A stretch of 43,790 nucleotides of DNA from a bacterium (lineage in GTDB: Bacteria > Sumerlaeota > Sumerlaeia > MVZB01): positions 1 through 43,790 of the forward strand of contig JAJFUE010000096.1 in assembly GCA_021372575.1 (NCBI GenBank). The letters run 5' to 3'. Shown piece after piece: positions 1-7,638 of this stretch (position 1 is its first letter; every line of letters starts with the position of its first letter). The position numbers were made by a program, and so were the translations under genes. Under the pieces are notes generated by a model. That model was not told the DNA's origin, did no database searches, and saw nothing but the letters and a program-made list of their open reading frames with translations.

Positions 1-1667
1 CCGGCTATCAGCCCAAATCCGGCGCGCGCGTCGAGAAGATGAACCCGTACAAAACCGGGCGGGTCTCCCTGGCGCTGCAGGACATGGTGCGGATGCTCGC
101 CCCCGGCAACCGGATGCCCATCATCGGCGATACCGGTTACAAGTCCAAACTCAGCCCGATTTACGCCGAGATCATGGCCGCGCGCTACGGCGGCCAGTAC
201 GCCGGCCTGCTCGAAACCGCGCAGGGCACTCCCCTCGCTGACAAAGGGAGCGAGTACGCGCTCTGGTATCGCCCGGCGGACATCGAGGCGCCCGCCGGGA
301 CGGTCAAGCTGCCGCTGCGGTCGGAATGGTTCCCGGGCTGGCACGTCGGCGTGCTGCGCGGCGGCCGCGAAACCAACGATACCGCCCTGTTTATCAACGG
401 CAACGAGAATCACTGGACGATCAAGACCAGCCATCGCCATTCCGACGTCCTGAGTCTCAGCTATTACGCATTCGGCCGCGAACTGGCCTCGGACCGGGGC
501 TATTTCACCGGCGGCGGGCAACTGACGCGCGACGGCCTGCGGGGCCAGGACTGGACCGGCGGCACGCTCTCGCACAATGGGGTCGTGGTCGATGAGAAGA
601 ACCAGGTGAAGAGCGCGTGCGGCTCGAACCTTGAGCTGTTCGGCGCCGCGCCGGGCGTCGAAGTCATCGAGGCTTCCGCCTATAACGCGTATCCGCAGTG
701 CGACCTTTATCGCCGAACGACGGCCCTCGTGCGCCTGCCCGACGGCCGGAACTACGCCGTCGATTTCTTCCGCGTGCGCGGAGGCAAGGTCCATCAATAC
801 GCGTTTCACTGCACCGGCAACATGACCGGATTCGAACCGGCGCAGCCTGCGGCGCAACCGGTCGGGCTGGCGCCGGCTTGGGACAAGTGGGTCAAACATC
901 CCCGCGCCCTGACGGCGAAACAGCCGCGCGTGTTCACGTGGCGATCGGGCGGCGTCAACCTCGACCTGCGGATGCTGAACAGCGCCGACCTGGACCGGAT
1001 CGTCATCGCCGATGCGCCGGGCTGGCGCCAGGCCTCGCCGCCGGCGGAACTGGACAAGCCGCCGATCCAGCAGATCCTGGCCGAGCATCGCGCCGGCGCG
1101 GGCGGCGGGAAGCTCGCCACGCAATACGCGGCGGTGATCGTGCCGTATCAAGGCGAAAAATCGCCGGTGCGCGGCGCGCGGCTGCTTCAAAACGATCCGG
1201 CGAGCGGCGTGCTGGCGATCGAGGTGCGGCTGGCCGATCGCACGGATGTGATCGTCTCGACGATGGACGGCGAGCGGCGGCAATACGGACCGGTCAGCGT
1301 TGCCGGCCGATTCGGCTTTGTCTCGCTCGACGGGCAGGGGCGCGCCACGCAGGCGTATCTGCTGGGTGGAACCGGCCTCGAATGCGGGGAGTTGAAGATC
1401 GAGCTGCCGGCGGCGAGCGAGTCGCTCAAGGTGCGCTCGGTGGACGACCGGACGATCCGGCTGGCGCAACCCTTGCCGCCCGCCGTGGCCGGGGCCGCCA
1501 CTCTCGTGCTGACTCGCGGCCCCAAACCTCTGCGATCCGGCGCGCCGATGCCCCAGACCGGATTCGACATCGAATCGGCGGCAGGCGACACGATCGCCCT
1601 CCGCGATTACCCCGCCCTGCCGTCCGACACGGTGACGCTGCTCTGTTCGAAATGGATCGGCAAGTAG
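1..1667 (+). CDS. Heparinase II/III-like polysaccharide lyase, C-terminal part (5' end outside window)
   Basis: The frame is open from base 3, ahead of the first ATG at 39, so the gene starts outside the window and about 555 codons are visible. Early in the visible part are segments typical of the heparinase II/III beta-sandwich module: HRHSDVLSLSYYAFGRE, then an Asp-x-Gly-Tyr stretch and LSHNGVVVDEKNQ. In that family this module packs on an alpha/alpha toroid and supplies a catalytic His; the toroid would lie upstream. The C-terminal ~300 residues look like beta-rich sandwich sequence. The likely role is eliminative cleavage of an acidic polysaccharide outside the cytoplasm. The substrate cannot be read from sequence, and the signal peptide, if any, is out of view. 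The gene is followed by almost 900 bases of hairpin-rich DNA, so it appears to end its transcription unit. Confidence 0.7.
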   Translation, partial: GYQPKSGARVEKMNPYKTGRVSLALQDMVRMLAPGNRMPIIGDTGYKSKLSPIYAEIMAARYGGQYAGLLETAQGTPLADKGSEYALWYRPADIEAPAGTVKLPLRSEWFPGWHVGVLRGGRETNDTALFINGNENHWTIKTSHRHSDVLSLSYYAFGRELASDRGYFTGGGQLTRDGLRGQDWTGGTLSHNGVVVDEKNQVKSACGSNLELFGAAPGVEVIEASAYNAYPQCDLYRRTTALVRLPDGRNYAVDFFRVRGGKVHQYAFHCTGNMTGFEPAQPAAQPVGLAPAWDKWVKHPRALTAKQPRVFTWRSGGVNLDLRMLNSADLDRIVIADAPGWRQASPPAELDKPPIQQILAEHRAGAGGGKLATQYAAVIVPYQGEKSPVRGARLLQNDPASGVLAIEVRLADRTDVIVSTMDGERRQYGPVSVAGRFGFVSLDGQGRATQAYLLGGTGLECGELKIELPAASESLKVRSVDDRTIRLAQPLPPAVAGAATLVLTRGPKPLRSGAPMPQTGFDIESAAGDTIALRDYPALPSDTVTLLCSKWIGK

Positions 1668-1701
1668 GTTGCTTCTATTCCGCGGCCGCATGATAACCAA
1701 A

Positions 1702-1791
1702 GCGCCAAAGGCGCGAATTCATCCCAGCCTGGGGCGCAGCGAAGCGAAGCCCCAGGACACGGTCCAACCGAGCATGGAGCGCCAAAGGCGC
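1702..1791. repeat. Variant of the three-hairpin repeat (GCGCC hairpins around a central stem)
   Basis: Two identical GCGCC-AAA-GGCGC hairpins (1702-1714, 1779-1791) flank a central hairpin with stem CCTGGGGC / GCCCCAGG (1728-1735 with 1749-1756). The central loop carries the AGCGAAGCG-type motif also found in the loops of the copies near 2030, 23510 and 43750. Architecture is kept while stem sequences differ, so I treat it as a distant copy. The relationship is inferred from shape and loop motif only. Confidence 0.5.
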
Positions 1792-1989
1792 GGCTCAACC
1801 CGATCCGACCGTTTCCATTCGACACTTTTGAGAGAACGAGTCCCGATCCGCTCTCAAAAATCAATTACACATCCTCATAACCCCGCGATTTATCGCGGGG
1901 TATATACGCAGCCTTTCCCCTCGGAAACCGTTTCCAACGGTTTCCCGCTGTCTCCAGGCTCGTGCGAGGTGTTCGAAATCGAATTGGCT

Positions 1990-2090
1990 GGGCGCACCAG
2001 AGGTGCGTTCGCGAGTAGCCCCCAGCGAAGCGTAGCGCCGCTGGGGGTTGGCAGCGGCGAAAATAATGCACCCCGGAGGGGTGCCCGCAA
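1990..2090 (+). repeat. Three-hairpin dispersed repeat, copy 1
   Basis: Hairpin 1 is CGCACC-AGA-GGTGCG (1993-2007). Hairpin 2 is CCCCCAGCG / CGCTGGGGG (2019-2027 with 2039-2047). Hairpin 3 is GCACCCC-GGA-GGGGTGC (2068-2084). The same order, loops and spacers occur inverted at 23454-23553, and the first two hairpins recur at 43711-43764. Stem bases differ between copies but pairing is retained. Confidence 0.8.
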
Positions 2091-2331
2091 ACCGATGCAA
2101 GGTCCACCTTCTATCAACCCTGACGGGATTGGTGGTTTCGGGCTGGGGAAACGAAAATCTATGCCGAGCCGAGCTTCCACCGCCGTCTCGCCGGCCGGAC
2201 GGCATAGCCTTGAACTCATTGATTGTTTTCGCCGCCGCACAAAAAAAGGAGGCTGGGCGGTTGTCGGCCGTGGACGCGGCCGACACCGGCCCGGCGCCGC
2301 GGCGCATGCCTGAGGAAGAAGGGGAACTTCG

Positions 2332-2484
2332 AAAGCCATGTGCGGGAGATCCGCAAGCACGGTTTGATGAGGGGGCGCAGGAGACGGGATGCATGGACTG
2401 GCGGCCATTTGCCACGCCACCGGAAACGGCCGATACACCGGAAGCCGCCGACCTAAACACACCCGCGCCTGCGCTCTACTCTAC
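2332..2484 (+). mobile_element. Group II intron 3'-end relic (domain V and VI)
   Basis: Bases 2332-2365 match the ~34-nt domain V of bacterial group II introns: AAAGCC..., a GC-rich hairpin capped by a GAGA-type loop, and ...CACGGTTT, including the AGC catalytic triad position (2334-2336). One stem pair is broken (A2338 opposite C2360, normally G-C), and the bulge has A2356 where C is usual. Domain VI would start at GATGAGGGGG (2366); its stem GCGCAGG (2375 on) can pair with CCTGCGC near 2470, with ~85 bases of inserted sequence between. The intron would end at ...CTACTCTAC (2484), a frequent terminal sequence. No maturase or 5' end is visible upstream, so this looks like a decayed fragment. 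Confidence 0.55.
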
Positions 2485-2555
2485 CCGATATTTTGGTCGA
2501 ACGTCCCCGATATTTGATATTTAATAAAGTGCCGACCCGATTTTCAATCCGATTG

Positions 2556-3569
2556 CTATTTTTTGGGCCGTATTTGAATCTCAAGCCCCTTATCGGGATC
2601 TAATTGTCTCGTATCCGGAGTTTCCAATCTTAGAATATCAAGCACTCGTTTCTGAATATAATTCTTAATATCAGTATTATTCTCGAATCGATTTTCTAAT
2701 CGTTGAAGTTCAGGCATGACGCGATCACTTGGAAGTTGTGATGCAAGGTCAACCATATTTTTTGGCAACATTCGTTTGTAGACTCGAATTTCGTCCATGC
2801 CAACCTTAAGATGGTTCTTCGCGGCAATATTATTTCCATTCACATCTATTCGATCAATGCTATATAAAGTTCCAGTATCAACCATATCAGCCTTTTTCAG
2901 CGCCTCATATGCTTGAATTATTTTTCTTTGTTTTAAAGCGGGATCACGTTCGCGACTTGCCGCAGATACCTTTAAGTATGCAATTCCATTGAGCTCAGAT
3001 GCCACTGTAATGTATTTTGAGTCATAATTATCAATAATGAACTGCGATATTCTTTCTGCTTCAGCATAATTCTGATAGTGCTTTGACCAATAATCCATAA
3101 TTGCCTTCATATCCTGCCGATCAATGTCTTCCTGTTCTGGAGGAAAGAACGCAACACTTGAATAATACTTTTCAATCAGGGCGAGCAAATCGGAGTCTGT
3201 GATATTGCGCCGGGTAATGTTTGTATTTAACATTAATTTATCCCGTATCTCATTCATGCCTGCCCAATCGCCTTTGTTTTTAAGCCACCACAGCTTGGCC
3301 TGATAATATCCGAACCGTCCTTCTGGGGGCAATTTATCTATATCAATCTTTAAAAAAGCATTTGTAATTTCTATTCTCTTGGATTCTGGATAACGAGAAG
3401 CTAATGAAAATGCTTTTAATGTGCGCAACCAATAAGTGTTTGTACTAACACTATCTTCAAGCAAAGGGTTATAATCGAGAAGTGGCTCGTAATCTGTTTC
3501 GGCCGCCATTACATACGAATGTGAAAGACTCCCAATTACGAACATGCTGATAATCATAAGAGTTTTCAT
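2556..3569 (-). CDS. Secreted alpha-helical protein of unknown family (AT-rich islet)
   Basis: A 337-residue protein with an N-terminal signal peptide (MKTLMIISMFVIG..., likely cut after VMAA near residue 23). The mature part is charged and mostly helical by eye, without Cys clusters, membrane segments or recognisable motifs; a TPR-like or other helical-repeat fold is possible. The start is secure: AAGGAG lies 7 bases before the ATG. It is the second gene of a leftward pair, 18 bases after the gene at 3588-4496. Base composition is strikingly AT-rich, with A/T-ending codons, against the GC-rich genes on both sides, which suggests recent acquisition together with its partner. I do not recognise the family; export and a joint function with the neighbour are the only inferences. 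Confidence 0.75.
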   Translation of the reverse strand: MKTLMIISMFVIGSLSHSYVMAAETDYEPLLDYNPLLEDSVSTNTYWLRTLKAFSLASRYPESKRIEITNAFLKIDIDKLPPEGRFGYYQAKLWWLKNKGDWAGMNEIRDKLMLNTNITRRNITDSDLLALIEKYYSSVAFFPPEQEDIDRQDMKAIMDYWSKHYQNYAEAERISQFIIDNYDSKYITVASELNGIAYLKVSAASRERDPALKQRKIIQAYEALKKADMVDTGTLYSIDRIDVNGNNIAAKNHLKVGMDEIRVYKRMLPKNMVDLASQLPSDRVMPELQRLENRFENNTDIKNYIQKRVLDILRLETPDTRQLDPDKGLEIQIRPKK

Positions 3570-3587
3570 TTTATATCTCCTTATTAA

Positions 3588-4496
3588 CTAATCATTTAAT
3601 GTGCACAATTGCTGATTAATTGTCAGGTTTTGAGGCGCTGTCATATGTATTACCGTGCTGGGATTATCTCGGTAATGTATTATTTTAATTGTATATAAGA
3701 AAAGGGGATTTAGAGAGAATGTGCCATACGAGACGCCGTATTTTTGGTAAACTGTTTGTGCCTTAGACGTTTGATTCCCCGCACCAACACCGTATGTATC
3801 AGTGAATGTGCCATTTGCACCGGTAACCGTCTCGCCTGTTACATCATATCCATATAAATGATAGCTAGAGTCGTGGCCAGTGACCGTGCTGCACCACGTA
3901 GTTGGGTTCTCAGTTATGCCAACGCCAGGCAATATGTTATAAAACTGATCTTTAATAAGAAAATGATATTTCTGTGTCCAACTCGTTCCAGCGCCGTAAA
4001 CAACCGAATCCGTCTGATACAAGTATGCGTGAGCAGGAAAGCGAACTTTAAAAGACCAGCTTTTTGATCCCGCTGGTGTATCATCACGAGTCCCTTCTCC
4101 GTCAGGATTTTTTGGTAATGGCACGTCATCCCAAGTGGCTGTGACTACATCACTCGATGCGCTTGTCGGCCAACTATTCCCTGCTGTGTATTGTCCTGAT
4201 GAACTGCCAATTGTGCTGTTCGTCGGGGAAGCTACAGCGAAATTCTTTACAATCTGATCATTTACATTATATTCGGGTCCCGCACATGAGACCCCATAGC
4301 TATCGACGTCACTATAGTTACATGAAAATGCTACAGAATCACCCGGTTTCTGATCGGAAACAGTAGCAGGGCTGCAGCTTCCAGTAAAATAACTACCAGT
4401 ATCCCACCACACCTGGGCCATACACATTTCGGTATTAAATAAGCACACAAATAAGATCATAACATATAAATGTCGAAAATTCATTTTTGATCTCAT
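3588..4496 (-). CDS. Secreted protein of unknown family, first gene of the AT-rich islet
   Basis: About 302 residues. I place the start at ATG 4496, preceded by AAGGGG and a 7-base gap; the frame stays open further upstream into GC-rich DNA, but that part reads like non-coding shadow. The N-terminus is a signal peptide (hydrophobic run around YVMILFVCLF, cut near MCMAQ). The mature protein is rich in Ser, Thr, Gly, Asn and Tyr with four or more Cys (SCSP, FSCNY, SCAGPEY, TWCSTV, QQLC), suggesting an exported, disulfide-bonded beta-rich domain. It lies 18 bases upstream of the helical secreted gene and shares its AT-rich composition. No known family is recognised. Possible roles are a surface or secreted effector with a partner, but nothing in the sequence decides this. 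Confidence 0.75.
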   Translation of the reverse strand: MRSKMNFRHLYVMILFVCLFNTEMCMAQVWWDTGSYFTGSCSPATVSDQKPGDSVAFSCNYSDVDSYGVSCAGPEYNVNDQIVKNFAVASPTNSTIGSSSGQYTAGNSWPTSASSDVVTATWDDVPLPKNPDGEGTRDDTPAGSKSWSFKVRFPAHAYLYQTDSVVYGAGTSWTQKYHFLIKDQFYNILPGVGITENPTTWCSTVTGHDSSYHLYGYDVTGETVTGANGTFTDTYGVGAGNQTSKAQTVYQKYGVSYGTFSLNPLFLYTIKIIHYRDNPSTVIHMTAPQNLTINQQLCTLND

Positions 4497-4962
4497 TAAA
4501 ATGCCCCTTAAATTAGGATTTGGTGACGATTTCAGACGGCCTATACCACTCGGCGTCCGCGACATCCAAAACTGCCTGGCCGCGTTCAAGGAACGCCGGT
4601 TTTCGCCGATCTCGCGCAGCACCCTGGCCCGACGCCAGTGAACGCCAGCCGCGGCAACTGAGAGCAGATGCGAAGATCACGCTGATTGCGATCCCGCGGC
4701 TGCTCTACGCAAACGAGGACTTCGGCGTCGATCTCAAGCGGGCACACGAACAGCCAGCAATTGAAGCATTCCTGAAATCTACGGACTATTCTTCTTGGAT
4801 TCATCCACTCCTCCCTACATAACGTGTCGAAAAGGGGTGAATTTGTAACATCAATCCTTAAAAAAATTCGACTTATTTGTGCACCCTTGACTATTAAGGA
4901 CTTACACGGCCACTGAGAGTTTCGGGGACAGCCTACTAAATAGGCTTGCGTTTCGGAACCGC

Positions 4963-5259
4963 GATCCCCGGCCCGCCCTCCGGGTATCTCATTCATCATT
5001 CTTCATTGAGGGTCTTGCTTCTCCACCTCTCTGCCAATCTCCGCATACTCCTCGACGAAATCTTTTTTGTGCTTTTTCGTGCTCTTCTTTCGTGTATTTC
5101 GTGTTTGCATTTTCTTAATTATTTTTCAAATTAAGTGTCATAAGTTTCCTAAGGGTCTGTAAGGGAATTGACTTTTACTAACTATTCGGTATATGATCGC
5201 ACCCAGCTTCGGGCCACTCCCGGAGCCGTGATCCCCGGCCCGCCCTCCGGGTATCTCAT
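4963..5259 (+). repeat. Pair of identical 30-bp direct repeats
   Basis: The 30 bases at 4963-4992 (starting GATCCCCGGCCCGCC) are identical to 5230-5259, and the few bases before each copy are also similar (GGAACCGC / GGAGCCGT). Each copy runs straight into an array of TTCAT-type heptamers. The 237 bases between them hold no gene. They could be the ends of a small duplicated or inserted segment. Confidence 0.8.
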
Positions 5260-5284
5260 CTTTCATATTTCATCTTTCATCTTT
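5257..5284 (+). repeat. Heptamer word array (CATCTTT type) upstream of the 5292 gene
   Basis: Four consecutive 7-bp words (CATCTTT, CATATTT, CATCTTT, CATCTTT) end only a few bases before the ATG at 5292, where an SD would be expected. A weaker array of the same period (ATTCATC, ATTCTTC) starts at 4991. It belongs to the window-wide family of short-word arrays. Confidence 0.75.
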
Positions 5285-5291
5285 TCTTCAT

Positions 5292-6212
5292 ATGCCCCTT
5301 GCCGACCTCGCCACTCTCACCGAATCCACCCCCACGCCCTCCCGGCCGCCGATCCCCGAAATCGACGACCTCGCGCTCCTGCACAGGTCCGCGGCCTCCG
5401 CCGAACGCATGCTCCTCGAGCATTTCGAATATATGGAAGAGCTCCCCGAATGTCCCGCCACGCATCAACTCAATGAAACGATCGATATCCTCGCCCGCCT
5501 CACCGCGATCCGCAAATCGCTCATTCGCCTCCATCGCGCCAAACAGCCGATCCCCGGAAAAATCGAGCAACTCCGCCAAAACCTTTCGTCCGCCAACGCC
5601 GCCCTGGCCACCCTCGTCGGTTCCGAATCTCAAGCAACCCCATCCCCCGCCGATTCGTCCTCCGCGGCAAATTCTTCTTCCTCTTTTCCCGTTTCTTCCA
5701 CGCCTTCGGTGGTTGAAAATCCCGCGCTCGAAGAGCCTTCCTTCACTGCGCCCCCGGTCCCCAGCCCGTATGTCACGGAAAACGCCGTCTATTACTCCGG
5801 CCTCGAACCGCGCCCGCCCTATTTCTGCAACCACGGCGAGTTCGCATTCTCCGCGCCCGATCCCGAGCCCTCCATCCGCGAAATCCGCGAAATCGCCGTG
5901 ATGCCCCTCGATCGAATCCAGCCCGCGCTCGATCGCGTGAACGATGCTCTCGAAGACCTTCCAAGGCGCCCGGTTTCACCCGGTACCCCTCCGCAACTGC
6001 CGTTTCCCGAATTAACGCCCGACGGCCGCCTCCCCTGGGTTGCATTCAGGGAATACGAGGCCGAGCGCAAAGCCCGAAAATTGCGGGAGGAGAAAGCCAA
6101 AGCTAAAAAATCGGAAGAACGCGGGGAACCAGGAACCGCTCCTCCACCCGAAGAATCCGCCCCATCAAGTCCATCAGGCCTATCAAGTCCATCAGGCCCA
6201 TCAGATCCATAG
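5292..6212 (+). CDS. Proline/serine-rich orphan protein with N-terminal helical segment
   Basis: A 306-residue frame whose codon use (C or G at third positions) fits real coding in this genome. Residues ~20-110 are helical and may form a coiled coil (DLALLHRSAASAERMLLEHF, ETIDILARLTAIRKSLIRLH). Residues ~115-150 are a Ser/Pro linker. Residues ~165-265 hold a moderately conserved-looking segment with PYFCNHGEF. The tail is a charged Lys/Glu helix followed by a low-complexity SSPSG end. That tail is encoded by a 9-bp word array (6163-6225) that runs past the stop codon. No signal peptide or membrane segment is seen. There is no SD before the ATG, so a later start is possible. No family is recognised; a structural or scaffold-like cytoplasmic protein is a guess. 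Confidence 0.55.
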   Translation: MPLADLATLTESTPTPSRPPIPEIDDLALLHRSAASAERMLLEHFEYMEELPECPATHQLNETIDILARLTAIRKSLIRLHRAKQPIPGKIEQLRQNLSSANAALATLVGSESQATPSPADSSSAANSSSSFPVSSTPSVVENPALEEPSFTAPPVPSPYVTENAVYYSGLEPRPPYFCNHGEFAFSAPDPEPSIREIREIAVMPLDRIQPALDRVNDALEDLPRRPVSPGTPPQLPFPELTPDGRLPWVAFREYEAERKARKLREEKAKAKKSEERGEPGTAPPPEESAPSSPSGLSSPSGPSDP

Positions 6213-6225
6213 GACCTACAAGACC
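6163..6225 (+). repeat. Seven 9-bp words spanning the end of the 5292-6212 gene
   Basis: Seven consecutive 9-mers start at 6163 (first CATCAAGTC, then CATCAGGCC, last CATAGGACC and TACAAGACC). They encode the last residues (repeating Ser-Pro-Ser-Gly) and continue through the stop codon. The final two words match the reverse complement of the TAGGTCCTA array at 41077-41112, so the two arrays are relatives. Confidence 0.8.
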
Positions 6226-6269
6226 GCAAATCGTACTGACACCCGGCGCAACCGACGCGACGAGCAGGG

Positions 6270-6376
6270 TTGACTTTACCCCGCCGGAAAGCCAGAATGT
6301 CGCCGAGAATTTGCACGTGGTGGTCCCTGGCGACTCGTCGTCTCAACTACCCCGAACCATATCGCCCCGGCGATAT
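6270..6376 (+). promoter_or_regulatory. Possible promoter and hairpin/operator in the fba leader
   Basis: A TTGACT box at 6270-6275 is followed after 17 bases by CAGAAT (6293-6298), a moderate match to a housekeeping promoter. Downstream, 6359-6376 is a perfect inverted repeat, ATATCGCC-CC-GGCGATAT, which could be an operator or a leader hairpin 37 bases before the start codon. Neither is proven; the inverted repeat is seen directly, the promoter is inferred. Confidence 0.4.
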
Positions 6377-6413
6377 CAGATATGAACCCAACTGATTGAG
6401 GAGGAATTCAATC

Positions 6414-7457
6414 ATGGCACTTGTCCCGATGCGTCAGATCCTCGACGAGGCCGCCAAGGGCGGCTACGGCGTCGGCGCGTTCAACGTCAACAACATGGAA
6501 CAGATCCAGGCCATCATGGAGGCCGCCAACGAAACGCACAGCCCGGTCATCATCCAGGCCAGCCGCGGCGCCCTCAAATACAGCAAGATGATCTACCTGC
6601 AGAAGCTCATGGAGGCCGCCGTCCAGGAGTATCCTCACATCCCGGTCGCCATGCACCTCGACCACGGCAACAGCATCGAGACCTGCAAGCAGGCCATCGC
6701 GCTCGGGTTCACCTCGGTCATGATCGACGGCTCGCTCGACGAAACCGGCAAGGTTCCCAACACCTACGAAGCCAACGTCGCCATCACGCTGGCCGCCGTT
6801 GAACTGGCCCACCCGCTCGGCGTCACCGTCGAAGGCGAACTGGGCTGCCTGGGCGGCATCGAGGACGGCCAGGGCGCGGGCCTCAAGGCCGACGAACTGG
6901 ACGCCCACCTGACCGACCCCAAGCAAGCCGAAGACTTCGTCGCCAAGACGGGCCTGGACGCGCTGGCGGTTGCGATTGGCACGTCGCACGGCGCTTACAA
7001 GAGCGGCCGCAAGGACCCCAAGACCGGCAAGATGCTGCCGCCGGCCCTCGCCATGGAGCGCATCCGCGAGATCCACAAGCGCATGCCCAACTGCCACATG
7101 GTCATGCACGGCTCGAGCTCGGTGCCGCAGGAACTCGTTGACATCATCAACAAGTACGGCGGCAACATGCCCGGCACGTTCGGCATTCCGGTCGAAAACA
7201 TTCAGGAAGGCATCAAGTACGGCGTGCGCAAGGTCAACGTCGATACCGACAGCCGCCTGGCCATGACCGGCGCCATCCGCAAGGTGTTCGTCGAGTCCCC
7301 CAACAAGTTCGACCCGCGCGACTATCTCAAGCCGGCGCGCGAAGCCATGCGCGACCTCGTCTATATCCCGCGCATGAAGGCCTTCGGCCAGGCCGGCCAC
7401 GCCACCGATTACAAGCAGATGACGCTCGCCGAAATGAAGGAAGCCTACGGCAAGTAA
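6414..7457 (+). CDS. fba: Class II fructose-1,6-bisphosphate aldolase
   Basis: A 347-residue cytoplasmic enzyme that reversibly splits fructose-1,6-bisphosphate to dihydroxyacetone phosphate and glyceraldehyde-3-phosphate in glycolysis and gluconeogenesis. The ATG at 6414 is chosen because GAGGAGG lies about 8 bases upstream; an in-frame TTG at 6396 precedes it but has no SD. Class II landmarks are present: LDHG at residues 82-85 (catalytic Asp83, zinc ligand His84), GELG near 141 with Glu142, GTSHG with His192, and MHGSSS with His232. Length and the GQGAGLKADELDAHLTDP insert resemble the longer type often called the Calvin-cycle subtype (CbbA-like). No Calvin-cycle gene is near, so a glycolytic role is the safer reading. 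It stands alone with its own terminator (7492-7528). Confidence 0.95.
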   Translation: MALVPMRQILDEAAKGGYGVGAFNVNNMEQIQAIMEAANETHSPVIIQASRGALKYSKMIYLQKLMEAAVQEYPHIPVAMHLDHGNSIETCKQAIALGFTSVMIDGSLDETGKVPNTYEANVAITLAAVELAHPLGVTVEGELGCLGGIEDGQGAGLKADELDAHLTDPKQAEDFVAKTGLDALAVAIGTSHGAYKSGRKDPKTGKMLPPALAMERIREIHKRMPNCHMVMHGSSSVPQELVDIINKYGGNMPGTFGIPVENIQEGIKYGVRKVNVDTDSRLAMTGAIRKVFVESPNKFDPRDYLKPAREAMRDLVYIPRMKAFGQAGHATDYKQMTLAEMKEAYGK

Positions 7458-7468
7458 GGGCGAGAAGA

Positions 7469-7484
7469 AGTCCTTAGTCCTTAG
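7469..7484 (-). repeat. Short GACTAAG heptamer array after fba
   Basis: Just after the fba stop, the minus strand reads CTAAGGACTAAGGACT, about two and a half GACTAAG heptamers. The same heptamer forms a longer array at 41171-41205. It directly precedes the fba terminator. Confidence 0.65.
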
Positions 7485-7491
7485 AAAAAAC

Positions 7492-7528
7492 ATCCGCGCC
7501 GTTGCCCAAAAGCGACGGCGCGGATTTT
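7492..7528 (+). terminator. Rho-independent terminator of fba
   Basis: An 11-bp perfect stem ATCCGCGCCGT / ACGGCGCGGAT (7492-7502 with 7515-7525) is followed by TTTT. It sits 35 bases after the fba stop codon. Confidence 0.85.
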
Positions 7529-7638
7529 CCTTGGATTTTGGTACGTTCGTACGGCTAACGAGGAGACGTCCGCCTTGGCAAATGGCGCGGTTTTGCGTTA
7601 AAGTCGAACTGTCGGAATCGCGAGGGAAATTAGGGATC

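Larger units (their letters stand above)
1668..2555. other. Gene-poor, hairpin-rich intergenic stretch (888 bp)
   Basis: No convincing gene is seen: open frames on both strands here overlap each other, lack SD sequences and translate hairpins. Perfect or near-perfect hairpins are packed along it: GCGCC-AAA-GGCGC at 1702-1714 and again at 1779-1791, CCTGGGGC/GCCCCAGG at 1728-1756, CCCCGCGA/TCGCGGGG at 1881-1900 and GGAAACCG/CGGTTTCC at 1923-1945. The three-hairpin repeat follows at 1990-2090. The last 160 bases resemble the end of a group II intron. The stretch ends at the AT-rich islet. Confidence 0.75.
4497..5291. other. 795-bp intergenic stretch right of the AT-rich islet
   Basis: GC-rich sequence resumes sharply near 4515. 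A short open stretch in several frames (about 4515-4822) looks like decayed coding DNA, but no start, SD or family is recognisable. A hairpin AGCCTA-ctaaa-TAGGCT lies at 4930-4946. A 30-bp sequence is directly repeated at 4963-4992 and 5230-5259, each copy followed by a heptamer-word array. Bases 5030-5220 show low-complexity pyrimidine-rich DNA and nothing else I can name. Confidence 0.6.

Noticed and set aside
1669-2524. Several 150-215-codon frames on both strands
   Set aside because: They translate hairpin repeats and the intron relic, overlap one another and have no SD.
2510-4515. Prophage or integrative element
   Set aside because: No integrase, att-like repeats at the borders, or phage structural genes; only two secreted genes.
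4520-4822. 100-codon open frame
   Set aside because: No SD, no family and a composition break at its start; at most a remnant of a gene cut by the islet.
4930-4946. Hairpin AGCCTA-ctaaa-TAGGCT as an IS200-type element end
   Set aside because: No transposase or second end can be seen; the resemblance is from memory only.
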